A stretch of 64,000 nt of DNA from Pteria penguin (lineage: Eukaryota > Mollusca > Bivalvia > Pterioida > Pteriidae): positions 66,898,179 through 66,962,178 of the forward strand of contig CM068584.1 of NCBI GenBank assembly GCA_035048485.1, in the 5' to 3' direction. A model generated the notes under the pieces. It had not been told where the DNA came from. It did no database searches and was given only the letters and a program-made list of their open reading frames with translations. The translations under genes and the position numbers were made by a program. The stretch's first letter is position 1. Each line of letters begins with the position of its first letter. Positions 1 to 14,700 of the stretch are shown piece by piece.

Positions 1-3000
1 CATTGTAAAAGGGGACTTTACTTTGACTAAAGGAAAATGAAGAGGGACTTTATTTAAGGTCTTTATGTTTTGTGTCCTAGAGATGTCCTTAAAACGCGAT
101 TCATACATCACATACATACGCTCAGGCCCGAGGTTCCGTGCATACTTCGTCACTTCTTCACTGGAAAAGATGTAGAAAAATTGAACTTCCCTTGTGTGCG
201 TCCTTGTGCGCTTTGCGGGCAAGGCCCGGCCCAGCCCTGCCCTCCTGGGTCTGTGTCTTCTTCCGGACGGCATCTGGAACAACTAAGACAGGTGGCAGAT
301 TAGAATTGAACATGACATATGCATCTATCATTGTACTTTGAAAGAGATCTATCATTGAAAAAGGGGACTTTACTTTGACTAAAGGAAAATGAAGAGGGAC
401 TTTATTTAAGGGCTTTACGTTTTGTCTCCTAGACAGATCCTTAAAACGCGATTCATACATCACATACATACGCTCATGCCCGAGGTTCCGTGCATACTTC
501 ATCACTTCTTCACTGGAAAAGATGTAAAAAATTGAACTTCCCTTGTGTGCGTCGTTGTGCGCTTTGGGGGCAAGGCCCGGCCCAGCCCTGCCCTCCTGGG
601 TCTGTATCTTCTTCCGGGCGGCATCTGGAACAACTAAGACAGGTGGCAGATTAGAATTGAACATGACATATGCATCTATCATTGTACTGTGAAAGAGATT
701 TATCATTGAAAAAGGGGACTTTACTTTGACTAAAGGAAAATGAAGAGGGACTTTATTTAAGGTCATTACGTTTTGTGTCCTAGACATGTCCTTGAAACGC
801 GATTCATACATCACATACATACGCTCAGGCCCGAGGTTCCGTGCATACTTCGTCACTTCTTCACTGGAAAAGATGTAGAAAAATTGAACTTCCTTTGTGT
901 GCGTCCTTGTGCGCTTTGGGGGCAAGGCCCGGCCCAGCCCTGCCCTCCTGGGTCTGTGTCTTCTTCCGGGGAGCATTTGGAACAACTAAGACAGGTGGCA
1001 GATTAGAATTGAACATGACATATGCATCTATCATTGTACTTTGAAAGAGATCTATCATTGAAAAAGGGGACTTTACTTTGACTAAAGGAAAATGAAGAGG
1101 GACTTTATTTAAGGTCGTTACGTTTTGTGTCCTAGAGATGTCCTTAAAACGCGATTCATACATCACATACATACGCTCAGGCCCGAGGTTCCGTGCATAC
1201 TTCGTCACTTCTTCACTGGAAAAGATGTAGAAAAATTGAACTTCCCTTGTGTGCGCCCTTGTGCGCTTTGGGGCAAGGCCCGGACCAGCCCTGCCCTCCT
1301 GGGTCTGTGTCTTCTTCCGGGCGGCATCTGGAACAACTAAGACAGGTGGCAGATTAGAATTGAACATGACATATGCATCTATCATTGTACTTTGAAAGAG
1401 ATCTATCATTGAAAAAGGGGACTTTACTTTGACTAAAGGAAAATGAAGAGGGACTTTATTTAAGGTCATTACGTTTTGTGTCCTAGACATGTCCTTAAAA
1501 CGCGATTCATACATCACATACATACGCTCAGGCCCGAGATTCAATGCATACTTCGTCACTTATTCACTGGAAAAGATGTGGAAAAATTGAACTTCCCTTG
1601 TTTGCGTCCTTTCGCGCTTTGGGGGCAAGGCCCGGCCCAGCCCTGCCCTCCTGGGTCTGTGTCTTCTTCCGGGCGGCATCTGGAACAACTAAGACAGGTG
1701 GCAGATTAGAATTGAACATGACATATGCATCTATCATTGTACTTTGAAAGAGATCTATCATTGAAAAAGGGGACTTTACTTTGACTAAAGGAAAATGAAG
1801 AGGGAATTTATTTAAGCATTTACGTTTTGTGTCCTAGACATGTCCTTGAAACGCGATTCATACATCACATACATACGCTCAGGCCCGAGGTTCCGTGCAT
1901 ACTTCGTCACTTCTTCACTGGAAAAGATGTAGAAAAATTGAACTTCCTTTGTGTGCGTCCTTGTGCGCTTTGGGGGCAAGGCCCGGCCCAGCCCTGCCCT
2001 CCTGGGTCTGTGTCTTCTTCCGGGGAGCATCTGGAACAACTAAGACAGGTGGCAGATTAGAATTGAACATGACATATGCATCTATCATTGTACTTTGAAA
2101 GAGATCTATCATTGAAAAAGGGGACTTTACTTTGACTAAAGGAAAATGAAGAGGGACTTTATTTAAGGTCGTTACGTTTTGTGTCCTAGAGATGTCCTTA
2201 AAACGCGATTCATACATCACATACATACGCTCAGGCCCGAGGTTCCGTGCATACTTCGTCACTTCTTCACTGGAAAAGATGTAGAAAAATTGAACTTCCT
2301 TTGTGTGCGTCCTTGTGCGCTTTGGGGGCAAGGCCCGGCCCAGCCCTGCCCTCCTGGGTCTGTGTCTTCTTCCGGGGAGCATTTGGAACAACTAAGACAG
2401 GTGGCAGATTAGAATTGAACATGACATATGCATCTATCATTGTACTTTGAAAGAGATCTATCATTGAAAAAGGGGACTTTACTTTGACTAAAGGAAAATG
2501 AAGAGGGACTTTATTTAAGGTCGTTACGTTTTGTGTCCTAGAGATGTCCTTAAAACGCGATTCATACATCACATACATACGCTCAGGCCCGAGGTTCCGT
2601 GCATACTTCGTCACTTCTTCACTGGAAAAGATGTAGAAAAATTGAACTTCCCTTGTGTGCGCCCTTGTGCGCTTTGGGGGCAAGGCCCGGAACAGCCCTG
2701 CCCTCCTGGGTCTGTGTCTTCTTCCGGGCGGCATCTGGAACAACTAAGACAGGTGGCAGATTAGAATTGAACATGACATATGCATCTATCATTGTACTTT
2801 GAAAGAGATCTATCATTGAAAAAGGGGACTTTACTTTGACTAAAGGAAAATGAAGAGGGACTTTATTTAAGGTCATTACGTTTTGTGTCCTAGCCATGTC
2901 CTTAAAACGCGATTCATACATCACATACATACGCTCAGGCCCGAGGTTCCGTGCATACTTCGTCACTTCTTCACTGGAAAAGATGTAGAAAAATTGAACT

Positions 3001-6000
3001 TCCTTTGTGTGCGTCCTTGTGCGCTTTGGGGGCAAGGCCCGGCCCAGCCCTGCCCTCCTGGGTCTGTGTCTTCTTCCGGGAGTCATCTGGAACAACTAAG
3101 ACAGGTGGCAGATTAGAATTGAACATGACATATGCATCTATCATTGTACTTTGAAAGAGATCTATCATTGAAAAAGGGGACTTTACTTTGACTAAAGGAA
3201 AATGAAGAGGGACTTTATTTAAGGTCGTTACGTTTTGTGTCCTAGAGATGTCCTTAAAACGCGATTCATACATCACATACATACGCTCAGGCCCGAGGTT
3301 CCGTGCATACTTCGTCACTTCTTCACTGGAAAAGATGTAGAAAAATTGAACTTCCCTTGTGTGCGTCCTTGTGCGCCTTGGGGGCAAGGCCCGGCCCAGC
3401 CCTGCCCTCCTGGGTCTGTGTCTTCTTCCGGGCGGCATCTGGAACAACTAAGACAGGTGGCAGATTAGAATTGAACATGACATATGCATCTATCATTGTA
3501 CTTTGAAAGAGATCTATCATTGAAAATGGGGGACTTTACTTTGAATAAAGGAAAATGAAGAGGGACTTTATTTATGGTCATTACGTTTTGTGTCCTAGAC
3601 ATGTCCTTAAAACGCGATTCATACATCACATACATACGCTCAGGCCCGAGGTTCCGTGCATACTTCGTCACTTCTTCACTGGAAAAGATGTAGAAAATTT
3701 GAACTTCCCTTGTGTGCGTCCTTGTGCGCCTTGGGGGCAAGGCCCGGCCCAGCCCTGCCCTCCTGGGTCTGTGTCTTCTTCCGGGCGGCATCTGGAACAA
3801 CTAAGACAGGTGGCAGATTAGAATTGAACATGACATATGCATCTATCATTGTACTTTGAAAGAGATCTATCATTGAAAATGGGGGACTTTACTTTGACTA
3901 AAGGAAAATGAAGAGGGACTTTATTTAAGGTCATTACGTTTTGTGTCCTAGACATGTCCTTAAAACGCGATTCATACATCACATACATACGCTCAGGCCC
4001 GAGATTCCGTGCATACTTCGTCACTTATTCACTGGAAAAGATGTGGAAAAATTGAACTTCCCTTGTTTGCGTCCTTTCGCGCTTTGGGGGCAAGGCCCGG
4101 CCCAGCCCTGCCCTCCTGGGTCTGTGTCTTCTTCCGGGCGGCATCTGGAACAACTAAGACAGGTGGCAGATTAGAATTGAACATGACATATGCATCTATC
4201 ATTGTACTTTGAAAGAGATCTATCATTGAAAAAGGGGACTTTACTTTGACTAAAGGAAAATGAAGAGGGAATTTATTTAAGCATTTACGTTTTGTGTCCT
4301 AGACATGTCCTTGAAACGCGATTCATACATCACATACATACGCTCAGGCCCGAGGTTCCGTGCATACTTCGTCACTTCTTCACTGGAAAAGATGTAGAAA
4401 AATTGAACTTCCTTTGTGTGCGTCCTTGTGCGCTTTGGGGGCAAGGCCCGGCCCAGCCCTGCCCTCCTGGGTCTGTGTCTTCTTCCGGGGAGCATCTGGA
4501 ACAACTAAGACAGGTGGCAGATTAGAATTGAACATGACATATGCATCTATCATTGTACTTTGAAAGAGATCTATCATTGAAAAAGGGGACTTTACTTTGA
4601 CTAAAGGAAAATGAAGAGGGACTTTATTTAAGGTCGTTACGTTTTGTGTCCTAGAGATGTCCTTAAAACGCGATTCATACATCACATACATACGCTCAGG
4701 CCCGAGGTTCCGTGCATACTTCGTCACTTCTTCACTGGAAAAGATGTAGAAAAATTGAACTTCCCTTGTGTGCGCCCTTGTGCGCTTTGGGGCAAGGCCC
4801 GGCCCAGCCCTGCCCTCCTGGGTCTGTGTCTTCTTCCGGGCGGCATCTGGAACAACTAAGACAGGTGGCAGATTAGAATTGAACATGACATATGCATCTA
4901 TCATTGTACTTTGAAAGAGATCTATCATTGAAAAAGGGGACTTTACTTTGACTAAAGGAAAATGAAGAGGGACTTTATTTAAGGTCGTTACGTTTTGTGT
5001 CCTAGAGATGTCCTTAAAACGCGATTCATACATCACATACATACGCTCAGGCCCGAGGTTCCGTGCATACTTCGTCACTTCTTCATTGGAAAAGATGTAG
5101 AAAAATTGAACTTCCCTTGTGGGCGTCCTTGTGCGCCTTGGGGGCAAGGCCCGGCCCAGCCCTGCCCTCCTGGGTCTGTGTCTTCTTCCGGGCGGCATCT
5201 GGAACAACTAAGACAGGTGGCAGATTAGAATTGAACATGACATATGCATCTATCATTGTACTTTGAAAGAGATCTATCATTGAAAATGGGGGACTTTACT
5301 TTGACTAAAGGAAAATGAAGAGGGACTTTATTTAAGGTCATTACGTTTTGTGTCCTAGACATGTCCTTAAAACGCGATTCATACATCACATACATACGCT
5401 CAGGCCCGAGATTCCATGCATACTTCCTCACTTCTTCACTGGAAAAGATGTAGAAAAATTGAACTTCCCTTGTTTGCGTCCTTTCGCGCTTTGGGGGCAA
5501 GGCCCGGCCCAGCCCTGCCCTCCTGGGTCTGTGTCTTCTTCCGGGCGGCATCTGGAACAACTAAGACAGGTGGCAGATTAGAATTGAACATGACATATGC
5601 ATCTATCATTGTACTTTGAAAGAGATCTATCATTGAAAAAGGGGACTTTACTTTGACTAAAGGAAAATGAAGAGGGACTTTATTTAAGGTCATTACGTTT
5701 TGTGTCCTAGACATGTCCTTGAAACGCGATTCTTACATCACATACATACGCTCAGGCCCGAGGTTCCGTGTATACTTCGTCACTTCTTCACTGGAAAAGA
5801 TGTAGAAAAATTGAACTTCCCTTGTGTGCGTCCTTGTGCGCTTTGGGGGCAAGGCCCGGCCCAGCCCTGCCCTCCTGGGTCTGTGTCTTCTTCCGGGGAA
5901 CATCTGGAACAACTAAGACAGGTGGCAGATTAGAATTGAACATGACATATGCATCTATCATTGTACTTTGAAAGAGATCTATCATTGAAAAAGGGGACTT

Positions 6001-7537
6001 TACTTTGACTAAAGGAAAATGAAGAGGGACTTTTTTTAAGGTCGTTACGTTTTGTGTCCTAGACATGTCCTTAAAACGCGATTCATACATCACATACATA
6101 CGCTCAGGCCCGAGGTTCCGTGCATACTTCGTCACTTCTTCACTGGAAAAGATGTAGAAAAATTGAACTTCCCTTGTGTGCGTCCTTGTGCGCCTTGGGG
6201 GCAAGGCCCGGCCCAGCCCTGCCCTCCTGGGTCTGTGTCTTCTTCCGGGCGGCATCTGGAACAACTAAGACAGGTGGCAGATTAGAATTGAACATGACAT
6301 ATGCATCTATCATTGTACTTTGAAAGAGATCTATCATTGAAAATGGGGGACTTTACTTTGACTAAAGGAAAATGAAGAGGGACTTTATTTAAGGTCATTA
6401 CGTTTTGTGTCCTAGACATGTCCTTAAAACGCGATTCATACATCACATACATACGCTCAGGCCCGAGGTTCCGTGCATACTTCGTCACTTCTTCACTGGA
6501 AAAGATGTAGAAAAATTGAACTTCCCTTGTGTGCGCCCTTGCGCGCTTTGGGGCAAGGCCCGGCCCAGCCCTGCCCTCCTGGGTCTGTGTCTTCTTCCGG
6601 GCGGCATCTGGAACAACTAAGACAGGTGGCAGATTAGAATTGAACATGACATATGCATCTATCATTGTACTTTGAAAGAGATCTATCATTGAAAAAGGGG
6701 ACTTTACTTTGACTAAAGGAAAATGAAGAGGGACTTTATTTAAGGTCAGTACGTTTTGTGTCCTAGACATGTCCTTGAAACGCGATTCATACATCACATA
6801 CATACGCTCAGGCCCGAGGTTCCGTGTATACTTCGTCACTTCTTCACTGGAAAAGATGTAGAAAAATTGAACTTCCCTTGTGTGCGCTTTGGGGGCAAGG
6901 CCCGGCCCAGCCCTGCCCTCCTGGGTCTGTGTCTTCTTCCGGGCGGCATCTGGAACAACTAAGACAGGTGGCAGATTAGAATTGAACATGACATATGCAT
7001 CTATCATTGTACTTTGAAAGAGATCTATCATTGAAAAAGGGGACTTTACTTTGACTAAAGGAAAATGAAGAGGGACTTTATTTAAGGTCAGTACGTTTTG
7101 TGTCCTAGACATGTCCTTAAAACGCGATTCATACATCACATACATACGCTCAGGCCCGAGGTTCCGTGCATACTTCGTCACTTCTTCACTGGAAAAGATG
7201 TAGAAAAATTGAACTTCCCTTGTGTGCGCCCTTGTGCGCTTTGGGGGCAAGGCCCGGCCCAGCCCTGCCCTCCTGGGTCTGTGTCTTCTTCCGGGCGGCA
7301 TCTGGAACAACTAAGACATGTGGCAGATTAGAATTGAACATGACATATGCATCTATCATTGTACTTTGAAAGAGATCTATCATTGAAAAAGGGGACTTTA
7401 CTTTGACTAAAGGAAAATGAAGAGGGACTTTATTTAAGGTCATTACGTTTTGTGTCCTAGACATGTCCTTAAAACGCGATTCATACATCACATACATACG
7501 CTCAGGCCCGAGGTTCCGTGCATACTTCGTCACTTCT

Positions 7538-8707
7538 TCACTGGAAAAGATGTAGAAAAATTGAACTTCCCTTGTGTGCGTCCTTGTGCGCCTTGGGGGC
7601 AAGGCCCGGCCCAGCCCTGCCCTCCTGGGTCTGTGTCTTCTTCCGGGCGGCATCTGGAACAACTAAGACAGGTGGCAGATTAGAATTGAACATGACATAT
7701 GCATCTATCATTGTACTTTGAAAGAGATCTATCATTGAAAAAGGGGACTTTACTTTGACTAAAGGAAAATGAAGAGGGACTTTATTTAAGGTCATTACGT
7801 TTTGTGTCCTAGACATGTCCTTAAAACGCGATTCATACATCACATACATACGCTCAGGCCCGAGATTTCGTGCATACTTCGTCACTTCTTCACTGGAAAA
7901 GATGTAGAAAAATTGAACTTCCCTTGTGTCCGTCCTTGTGCGCTTTGGGGCAAGGCCCGGCCCAGCCCTGCCCTCCTGGGTCTGTGTCTTCTTCCGGGCG
8001 GCATCTGGAACAACTAAGACAGGTGGCAGATTAGAATTGAACATGACATATGCATCTATCATTGTACTTTGAAAGAGATCTATCATTGAAAAAGGGGACT
8101 TTACTTTGACTAAAGGAAAATGAAGAGGGACTTTATTTAAGGTCAGTACGTTTTGTGTCCTAGACATGTCCTTAAAACGCGATTCATACATCACATACAT
8201 ACGCTCAGGCCCGAGGTTCCGTGCATACTTCGTCACTTCTTCACTGGAAAAGATGTAGAAAAATTGAACTTCCCTTGTGTGCGCTTTGGGGGCAAGGCCC
8301 GGCCCAGCCCTGCCCTCCTGGGTCTGTGTCTTCTTCCGGGCGGCATCTGGAACAACTAAGACAGGTGGCAGATTAGAATTGAACATGACATATGCATCTA
8401 TCATTGTACTTTGAAAGAGATCTATCATTGAAAAAGGGGACTTTACTTTGACTAAAGGAAAATGAAGAGGGACTTTATTTAAGGTCATTACGTTTTGTGT
8501 CCTAGACATGTCCTTAAAACGCGATTCATACATCACATACATACGCTCAGGCCCGAGGTTCCGTGCATACTTCGTCACTTCTTCACTGGAAAAGATGTAG
8601 AAAAATTGAACTTCCCTTGTGTGCGCCCTTGTGCGCTTTGGGGGCAAGGCCCGGCCCAGCCCTGCCCTCCTGGGTCTGTGTCTTCTTCCGGGCGGCATCT
8701 GGAACAA
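7538..8707 (-). other. Longest open frame inside the satellite (389 codons), not called as a gene
   Basis: On the minus strand each monomer is stop-free in one frame. A 352-bp unit shifts frame by one base per repeat, so most frames close after about 158 codons. Here a 351-bp and a 342-bp unit (both multiples of three) occur in succession, so the frame runs through just over three monomers. The peptide is simply the repeat, with landmarks 'SSEEVTKYARNLGPERMYV' and 'MIDLFQSTMIDAYVMFNSN'. Similar runs of 232-342 codons occur at 158-985, 861-1559, 4380-5207 and 6282-7310. I recognise no domain. It is most simply a consequence of repeat length, though transcription is not excluded. Confidence 0.7.
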
Positions 8708-11700
8708 CTAAGACAGGTGGCAGATTAGAATTGGACATCACATATGCATCTATCATTGTACTTTGAAAGAGATCTATCATTGAAAAAGGGGACTTTACTT
8801 TGACTAAAGGAAAATGAAGAGGGACTTTATTTAAGGTCATCACGTTTTGTGTCCTAGACATGTCCTTAAATCGCGATTCATACATCACATACATACGCTC
8901 AGGTCCGAGGTTCCGTGCATACTTCGTCACTTCTTCACTGGAAAAGATGTAGAAAAATTGAACTTCCCTTGTGTGTGCTTTGGGGGCAAGGCCCGGCCCA
9001 GCCCTGCCCTCCTGGGTCTGTGTCTTCTTCCGGGCGGCATCTGGAAGAACTAAGACAGGTGGCAGATTAGAATTGAACATGACATATGCATCTATCATTG
9101 TACTTTGAAAGAGATCTATCATTGAAAAAGGGGACTTTACTTTGACTAAAGGAAAATGAAGAGGGACTTTATTTAAGGGCTTTACGTTTTGTGTCCTAGA
9201 CAGATCCTTAAAACGCGATTCATACATCACATACATACGCTCATGCCCGAAGTTCCGTGCATACTTCATCACTTCTTCACTGGAAAAGATGTAGAAAAAT
9301 TGAACTTCCCTTGTGTGCGTCGTTGTGCGCTTTGGGGGCAAGGCCCGGCCCAGCCCTGCCCTCCTGGGTCTGTGTCTTCTTCCGGGCGGCATCTGGAAGA
9401 ACTAAGACAGGTGGCAGATTAGAATTGAACATGACATATGCATCTATCATTGTACTTTGAAAGAGATCTATCATTGAAAAAGGGGACTTTACTTTGACTA
9501 AAGGAAAATGAAGAGGGACTTTATTTAAGGTCAGTACGTTTTGTGTCCTAGACATGTCTTTAAAACGCGATTCATACATCACATACATACGCTCAGGCCC
9601 GAGATTTCGTGCATACTTCGTCACTTCTTCACTGGAAAAGATGTAGAAAAATTGAACTTCCCTTGTGTGCGTCCTGGTGCGCTTTGGGGGCAAGGCCCGG
9701 CCCAGCCCTGCCCTCCTGGGTCTGTGTCTTCTTCCGGGCGGCATCTGGAACAACTAAGACAGGTGGCAGATTAGAATTGAACATGACATATGCATCTATC
9801 ATTGTACTTTGAAAGAGATCTATCATTGAAAAAGGGGACTTTACTTTGACTAAAGGAAAATGAAGAGGGACTTTATTTAAGGTCAGTACGTTTTGTGTCC
9901 TAGACATGTCCTTAAAACGCGATTCATACATCACATACATACGCTCAGGCCCGAGGTTCCGTGCATACTTCGTCACTTCTTCACTGGAAAAGATGTAGAA
10001 AAATTGAACTTCCCTTGTGTGCGCCCTTGTGCGCTTTGGGGGCAAGTCCCGGCTTAGCCCTGCCCTCCTGGGTCTGTGTCTTCTTCCGGGCGGCATCTGG
10101 AACAACTAAGACAGGTGGCAGATTAGAATTGAACATGACATATGCATCTATCATTGTACTTTGAAAGAGATCTATCATTGAAAAAGGGGACTTTACTTTG
10201 ACTAAAGGAAAATGAAGAGGGACTTTATTTAAGGTCATTACGTTTTGTGTCCTAGACATGTCCTTAAAACGCGATTCATACATCACATACATACGCTCAG
10301 GCCCGAGATTCCGTGCATACTTCGTCACTTCTTCACTGGAAAAGATGTAGAAAAATTGAACTTCCCTTGTGTGCGTCCTTGTGCGCTTTGGGGGCAAGGC
10401 CCGGCCCAGCCCTGCCCTCTGTGGGTCTGTGTCTTCTTCCGGGCGGCATCTGGAACAACTAAGACAGGTGGCAGATTAGAATTGAACATGACATATGCAT
10501 CTATCATTGTACTTTGAAAGAGATCTATCATTGAAAAAGGGGACTTTACTTTGACTAAAGGAAAATGAAGAGGGACTTTATTTAAGGTCATTACGTTTTG
10601 TGTCCTAGACATGTCCTTAAAACGCGATTCATACATCACATACATACGCTCAGGCCCGAGGTTCCGTGCATACTTCGTCACTTCTTCACTGGAAATGATG
10701 AGGAAAAATTGAACTTCCCTTGTGTGCGTCCTTGTGCGCTTTGGGGGCAAGGCCCGTCCCAGCCCTGCCATCCTGGGTCTGTGTCTTCTTCCGGGCGGCA
10801 TCTGGAACAACTAAGACAGGTGGCAGATTAGAATTGAACATGACATATGCATCTATCATTGTACTTTGAAAGAGATCTATCATTGAAAAAGGGGACTTTA
10901 CTTTGACTAAAGGAAAATGAAGAGGGACTTTATTTAAGGTCATTACGTTTTGTGTCCTAGACATGTCCTTAAAACGCGATTCATACATCACATACATACG
11001 CTCAGGCCCGAGGTTCCGTGCATACTTCGTCACTCCTTCACTGGAAAAGATGTAGAAAAATTGAACTTCCCTTGTGTGCGCTTTGGGGGCAAGGCCCGGC
11101 CCAGCCCTGCCCTCCTGGGTCTGTGTCTTCTTCCGGGCGGCATCTGGAACAACTAAGACAGGTGGCAGATTAGAATTGAACATGACATATGCATCTATCA
11201 TTGTACTTTGAAAGAGATCTATCATTGAAAAAGGGGACTTTACTTTGACTAAAGGAAAATGAAGAAGGACTTTATTTAAGGTCAGTACGTTTTGTGTCCT
11301 AGACATGTCCTTAAAACGCGATTCATACATCACATACATACGCTCAGGCCCGAGGTTCTGTGCATACTTCGTCACTTCTTCACTGGAAAAGATGTAGAAA
11401 AATTGAACTTCCCTTGTGTGCGCCCTTGTGCGCTTTGGGGGCAAGGCCCGGCCCAGCCCTGCCCTCCAGGGTCTCTGTCTTCTTCCGGGCGGCATCTGGA
11501 AGAACTAAGACAGGTGGCAGATTAGAATTGAACATGACATATGCATCTATCATTGTACTTTGAAAGAGATCTATCATTGAAAAAGGGGACTTTACTTTGA
11601 CTAAAGGAAAATGAAGAGGGACTTTATTTAAGGTCATTACGTTTTGTGTCCTAGACATGTCCTTAACACGCGATTCATACATCACATACATACGCTGAGG

Positions 11701-14700
11701 CCCGAGGTTCCGTGCATAATTCGTCACTGCTTCAGTGGAAAAGATGTAGAAAAATTGAACTTCCCTTGTGTGCGTCCTTTTGCGCTTTGGGGGCAAGGCC
11801 CGGCCCAGCCCTGCCCTCCTGGGTCTGTGTCTTCTTCCGGGGAGCATCTGGAACAACTAAGACAGGTGGCAGATTAGAATTGAACATGACATATGCATCT
11901 ATCATTGTACTTTGAAAGAGATCTATCATTGAAAAAGGGGACTTTACTTTGACTAAAGGAAAATGAAGAGGGACTTTATTTAAGGTCGTTACGTTTTGTG
12001 TCCTAGAGATGTCCTTAAAACGCGATTCATACATCACATACATACGCTCAGGCCCAAGGTTCCGTGCATCTTCGTCACTTCTTCACTGGAAAAGATGTAG
12101 AAAAATTGAACTTCCCTTGTGTGCGTCCTTGTGCGCCTTGGGGGCAAGGCCCGGCCCAGCCCTGCCCTCCTGGGTCTGTGTCTTCTTCCGGGCGGCATCT
12201 GGAACAACTAAGACAGGTGGCAGATTAGAATTGAACATGACATATGCATCTATCATTGTACTTTGAAAGAGATCTATCATTGAAAAAGGGGGACTTTACT
12301 TTGACTAAAGGAAAATGAAGAGGGACTTTATTTAAGGTCTTTACGTTTTGTGTCCTAGCCATGTCCTTAAAACGCGATTCATACATCACATACATACGCT
12401 CAGGCCCGAGGTTCCGTGCATACTTCGTCACTTCTTCACTGGAAAAGATGTAGAAAAATTGAACTTCCCTTGTGTGCGCCCTTGTGCGCTTTGGGGGCAA
12501 GGCCCGGCCCAGCCCTGCCCTCCAGGGTCTGTGTCTTCTTCCGGGCGGCATCCGGAACAACTAAGACAGGTGGCAGATTAGAATTGAACATGACATATGC
12601 ATCTATCATTGTACTTTGAAAGAGATCTATCATTGAAAAAGGGGACTTTACTTTGACTAAAGGAAAATGAAGAGGGACTTTATTTAAGGTCATTACGTTT
12701 TGTGTCCTAGACATGTCCTTAAATCACGATTCATACATCACATACATACGCTCAGGCCCGAGATTCCGTGCATACTTCGTCACTTCTTCACTGGAAAAGA
12801 TGTAGAAAAATTGAAGTTCCCTTGTGTGCGTCCTTTTCCGCTTTGGGGGCAAGGCCCGGCCCAGCCCTGCCCTCCTGGGTCTGTGTCTTCTTCCGGGGAA
12901 CATCTGGAACAACTAAGACAGGTGGCAGATTAGAATTGAACATGACATATGCATCTATCATTGTACTTTGAAAGAGATCTATCATTGAAAAAGGGGACTT
13001 TACTTTGACTAAAGGAAAATGAAGAGGGACTTTATTTAAGGTCATTACGTTTTGTGTCCTAGACATGTCCTTAAAACGCGATTCATACATCACATACATA
13101 CGCTCAGGCCCGAGGTTCCGTGCATACTTCGTCACTTCTTCACTGCAAAAGATGTAGAAAAATTGAACTTCCCTTGTGTGCGCCCTTGTGCGCTTTGGGG
13201 GCAAGGCCCGGCCCAGCCCTGCCCTCCTGGGTCTGTGTCTTCTTCCAGGCGGCATCTGGAACAACTAAGACAGGTGGCAGATTAGAATTGAACATGACAT
13301 ATGCATCTATCATTGTACTTTGAAAGAGATCTATCATTGAAAAAGGGGACTTTACTTTGACTAAAGGAAAATGAAGAGGGACTTTATTTAAGGTCATTAC
13401 GTTTTGTGTCCTAGACATGTCCTTAACACGCGATTCATATATCACATACATACGCTCAGGCCCGAGGTTCCGTGCATACTTCGTCACTTCTTCACTGGAA
13501 AAGATGTAGAAAAATTGAACTTCCCTTGTGGGCGTCCTTGTGCGCTTTGGGGGCAAGGCTCGGCCCAGCCCTGCCCTCCTGGGTCTGTGTCTTCTTCCGG
13601 GGAGCATCTGGAACAACTAAGACAGGTGGCAGATTAGAATTGAACATGACATATGCATCTATCATTGTACTTTGAAAGAGATCTATCATTGAAAAAGGGG
13701 ACTTTACTTTGACTAACGGAAAATGAAGAGGGACTTTATTTCAGGTCGTTACGTTTTGTGTCCTAGAGATGTCCTTAAAACGCGATTCATACATCACATA
13801 CATACGCTCAGGCCCGAGGTTCCGTGCATACTTCGTCACTTCTTCAGTGGAAAAGATGTAGAAAAATTGAACTTCCCTTGTGTGCGTCCTTGTGCTCCTT
13901 GGGGGCAAGGCCCGGCCCAGCCCTGCCCTCCTGGGTCTGTGTCTTCTTCCGGGCGGCATCTGGAACAACTAAGACAGGTGGCAGATTAGAATTGAACATG
14001 ACATATGCATCTATCATTGTACTTTGAAAGAGATCTATCATTGAAAAAGGGGACTTTACTTTGACTAAAGGAAAATGAAGAGGGACTTTATTTAAGGTCA
14101 TTACGTTTTGTGTCCTAGACATGTCCTTAAAACGCGATTCATACATCACATACATACGCTCAGGCCCGAGATTCCGTGCATACTTCGTCACTTCTTCACT
14201 GGAAAAGATGTAGAAAAATTGAACTTCCCTTGTGTGCGTCCTTGTGCGCTTTGGGGGCAAGGCCCGGCCCAGCCCTGCCCTCCTGGGTCTGTGTCTTCTT
14301 CCGGGGAACATCTGGAACAACTAAGACAGGTGGAAGATTAGAATTGAACATGACATATGCATCTATCATTGTACTTTGAAAGAGATCTATCATTGAAAAA
14401 GGGGACTTTACTTTGACTAAAGGAAAATGAAGAGGGACTTTATTTAAGGTCATTACGTTTTGTGTCCTAGACATGTCCTTAAAACGCGATTCATACATCA
14501 CATACATACGCTCAGGCCCGAGGTTCCGTGCATACTTCGTCACTTCTTCACTGGAAAAGATGTAGAAAAATTGAACTTCCCTTGTGTGCGCCCTTGTGCG
14601 CTTTGGGGGCAAGGCCCGTCCCAGCCCTGCCCTCCTGTTTCTGTGTCTTCTTCCGGGCGGCATCTGGAACAACTAAGACAGGTGGCAGATTAGAATTGAA

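Noticed and set aside
158..985. 275-codon minus-strand open frame as a gene
   Set aside because: It is the translated 352-bp satellite; the same peptide repeats in all units and its length depends only on unit length modulo three.
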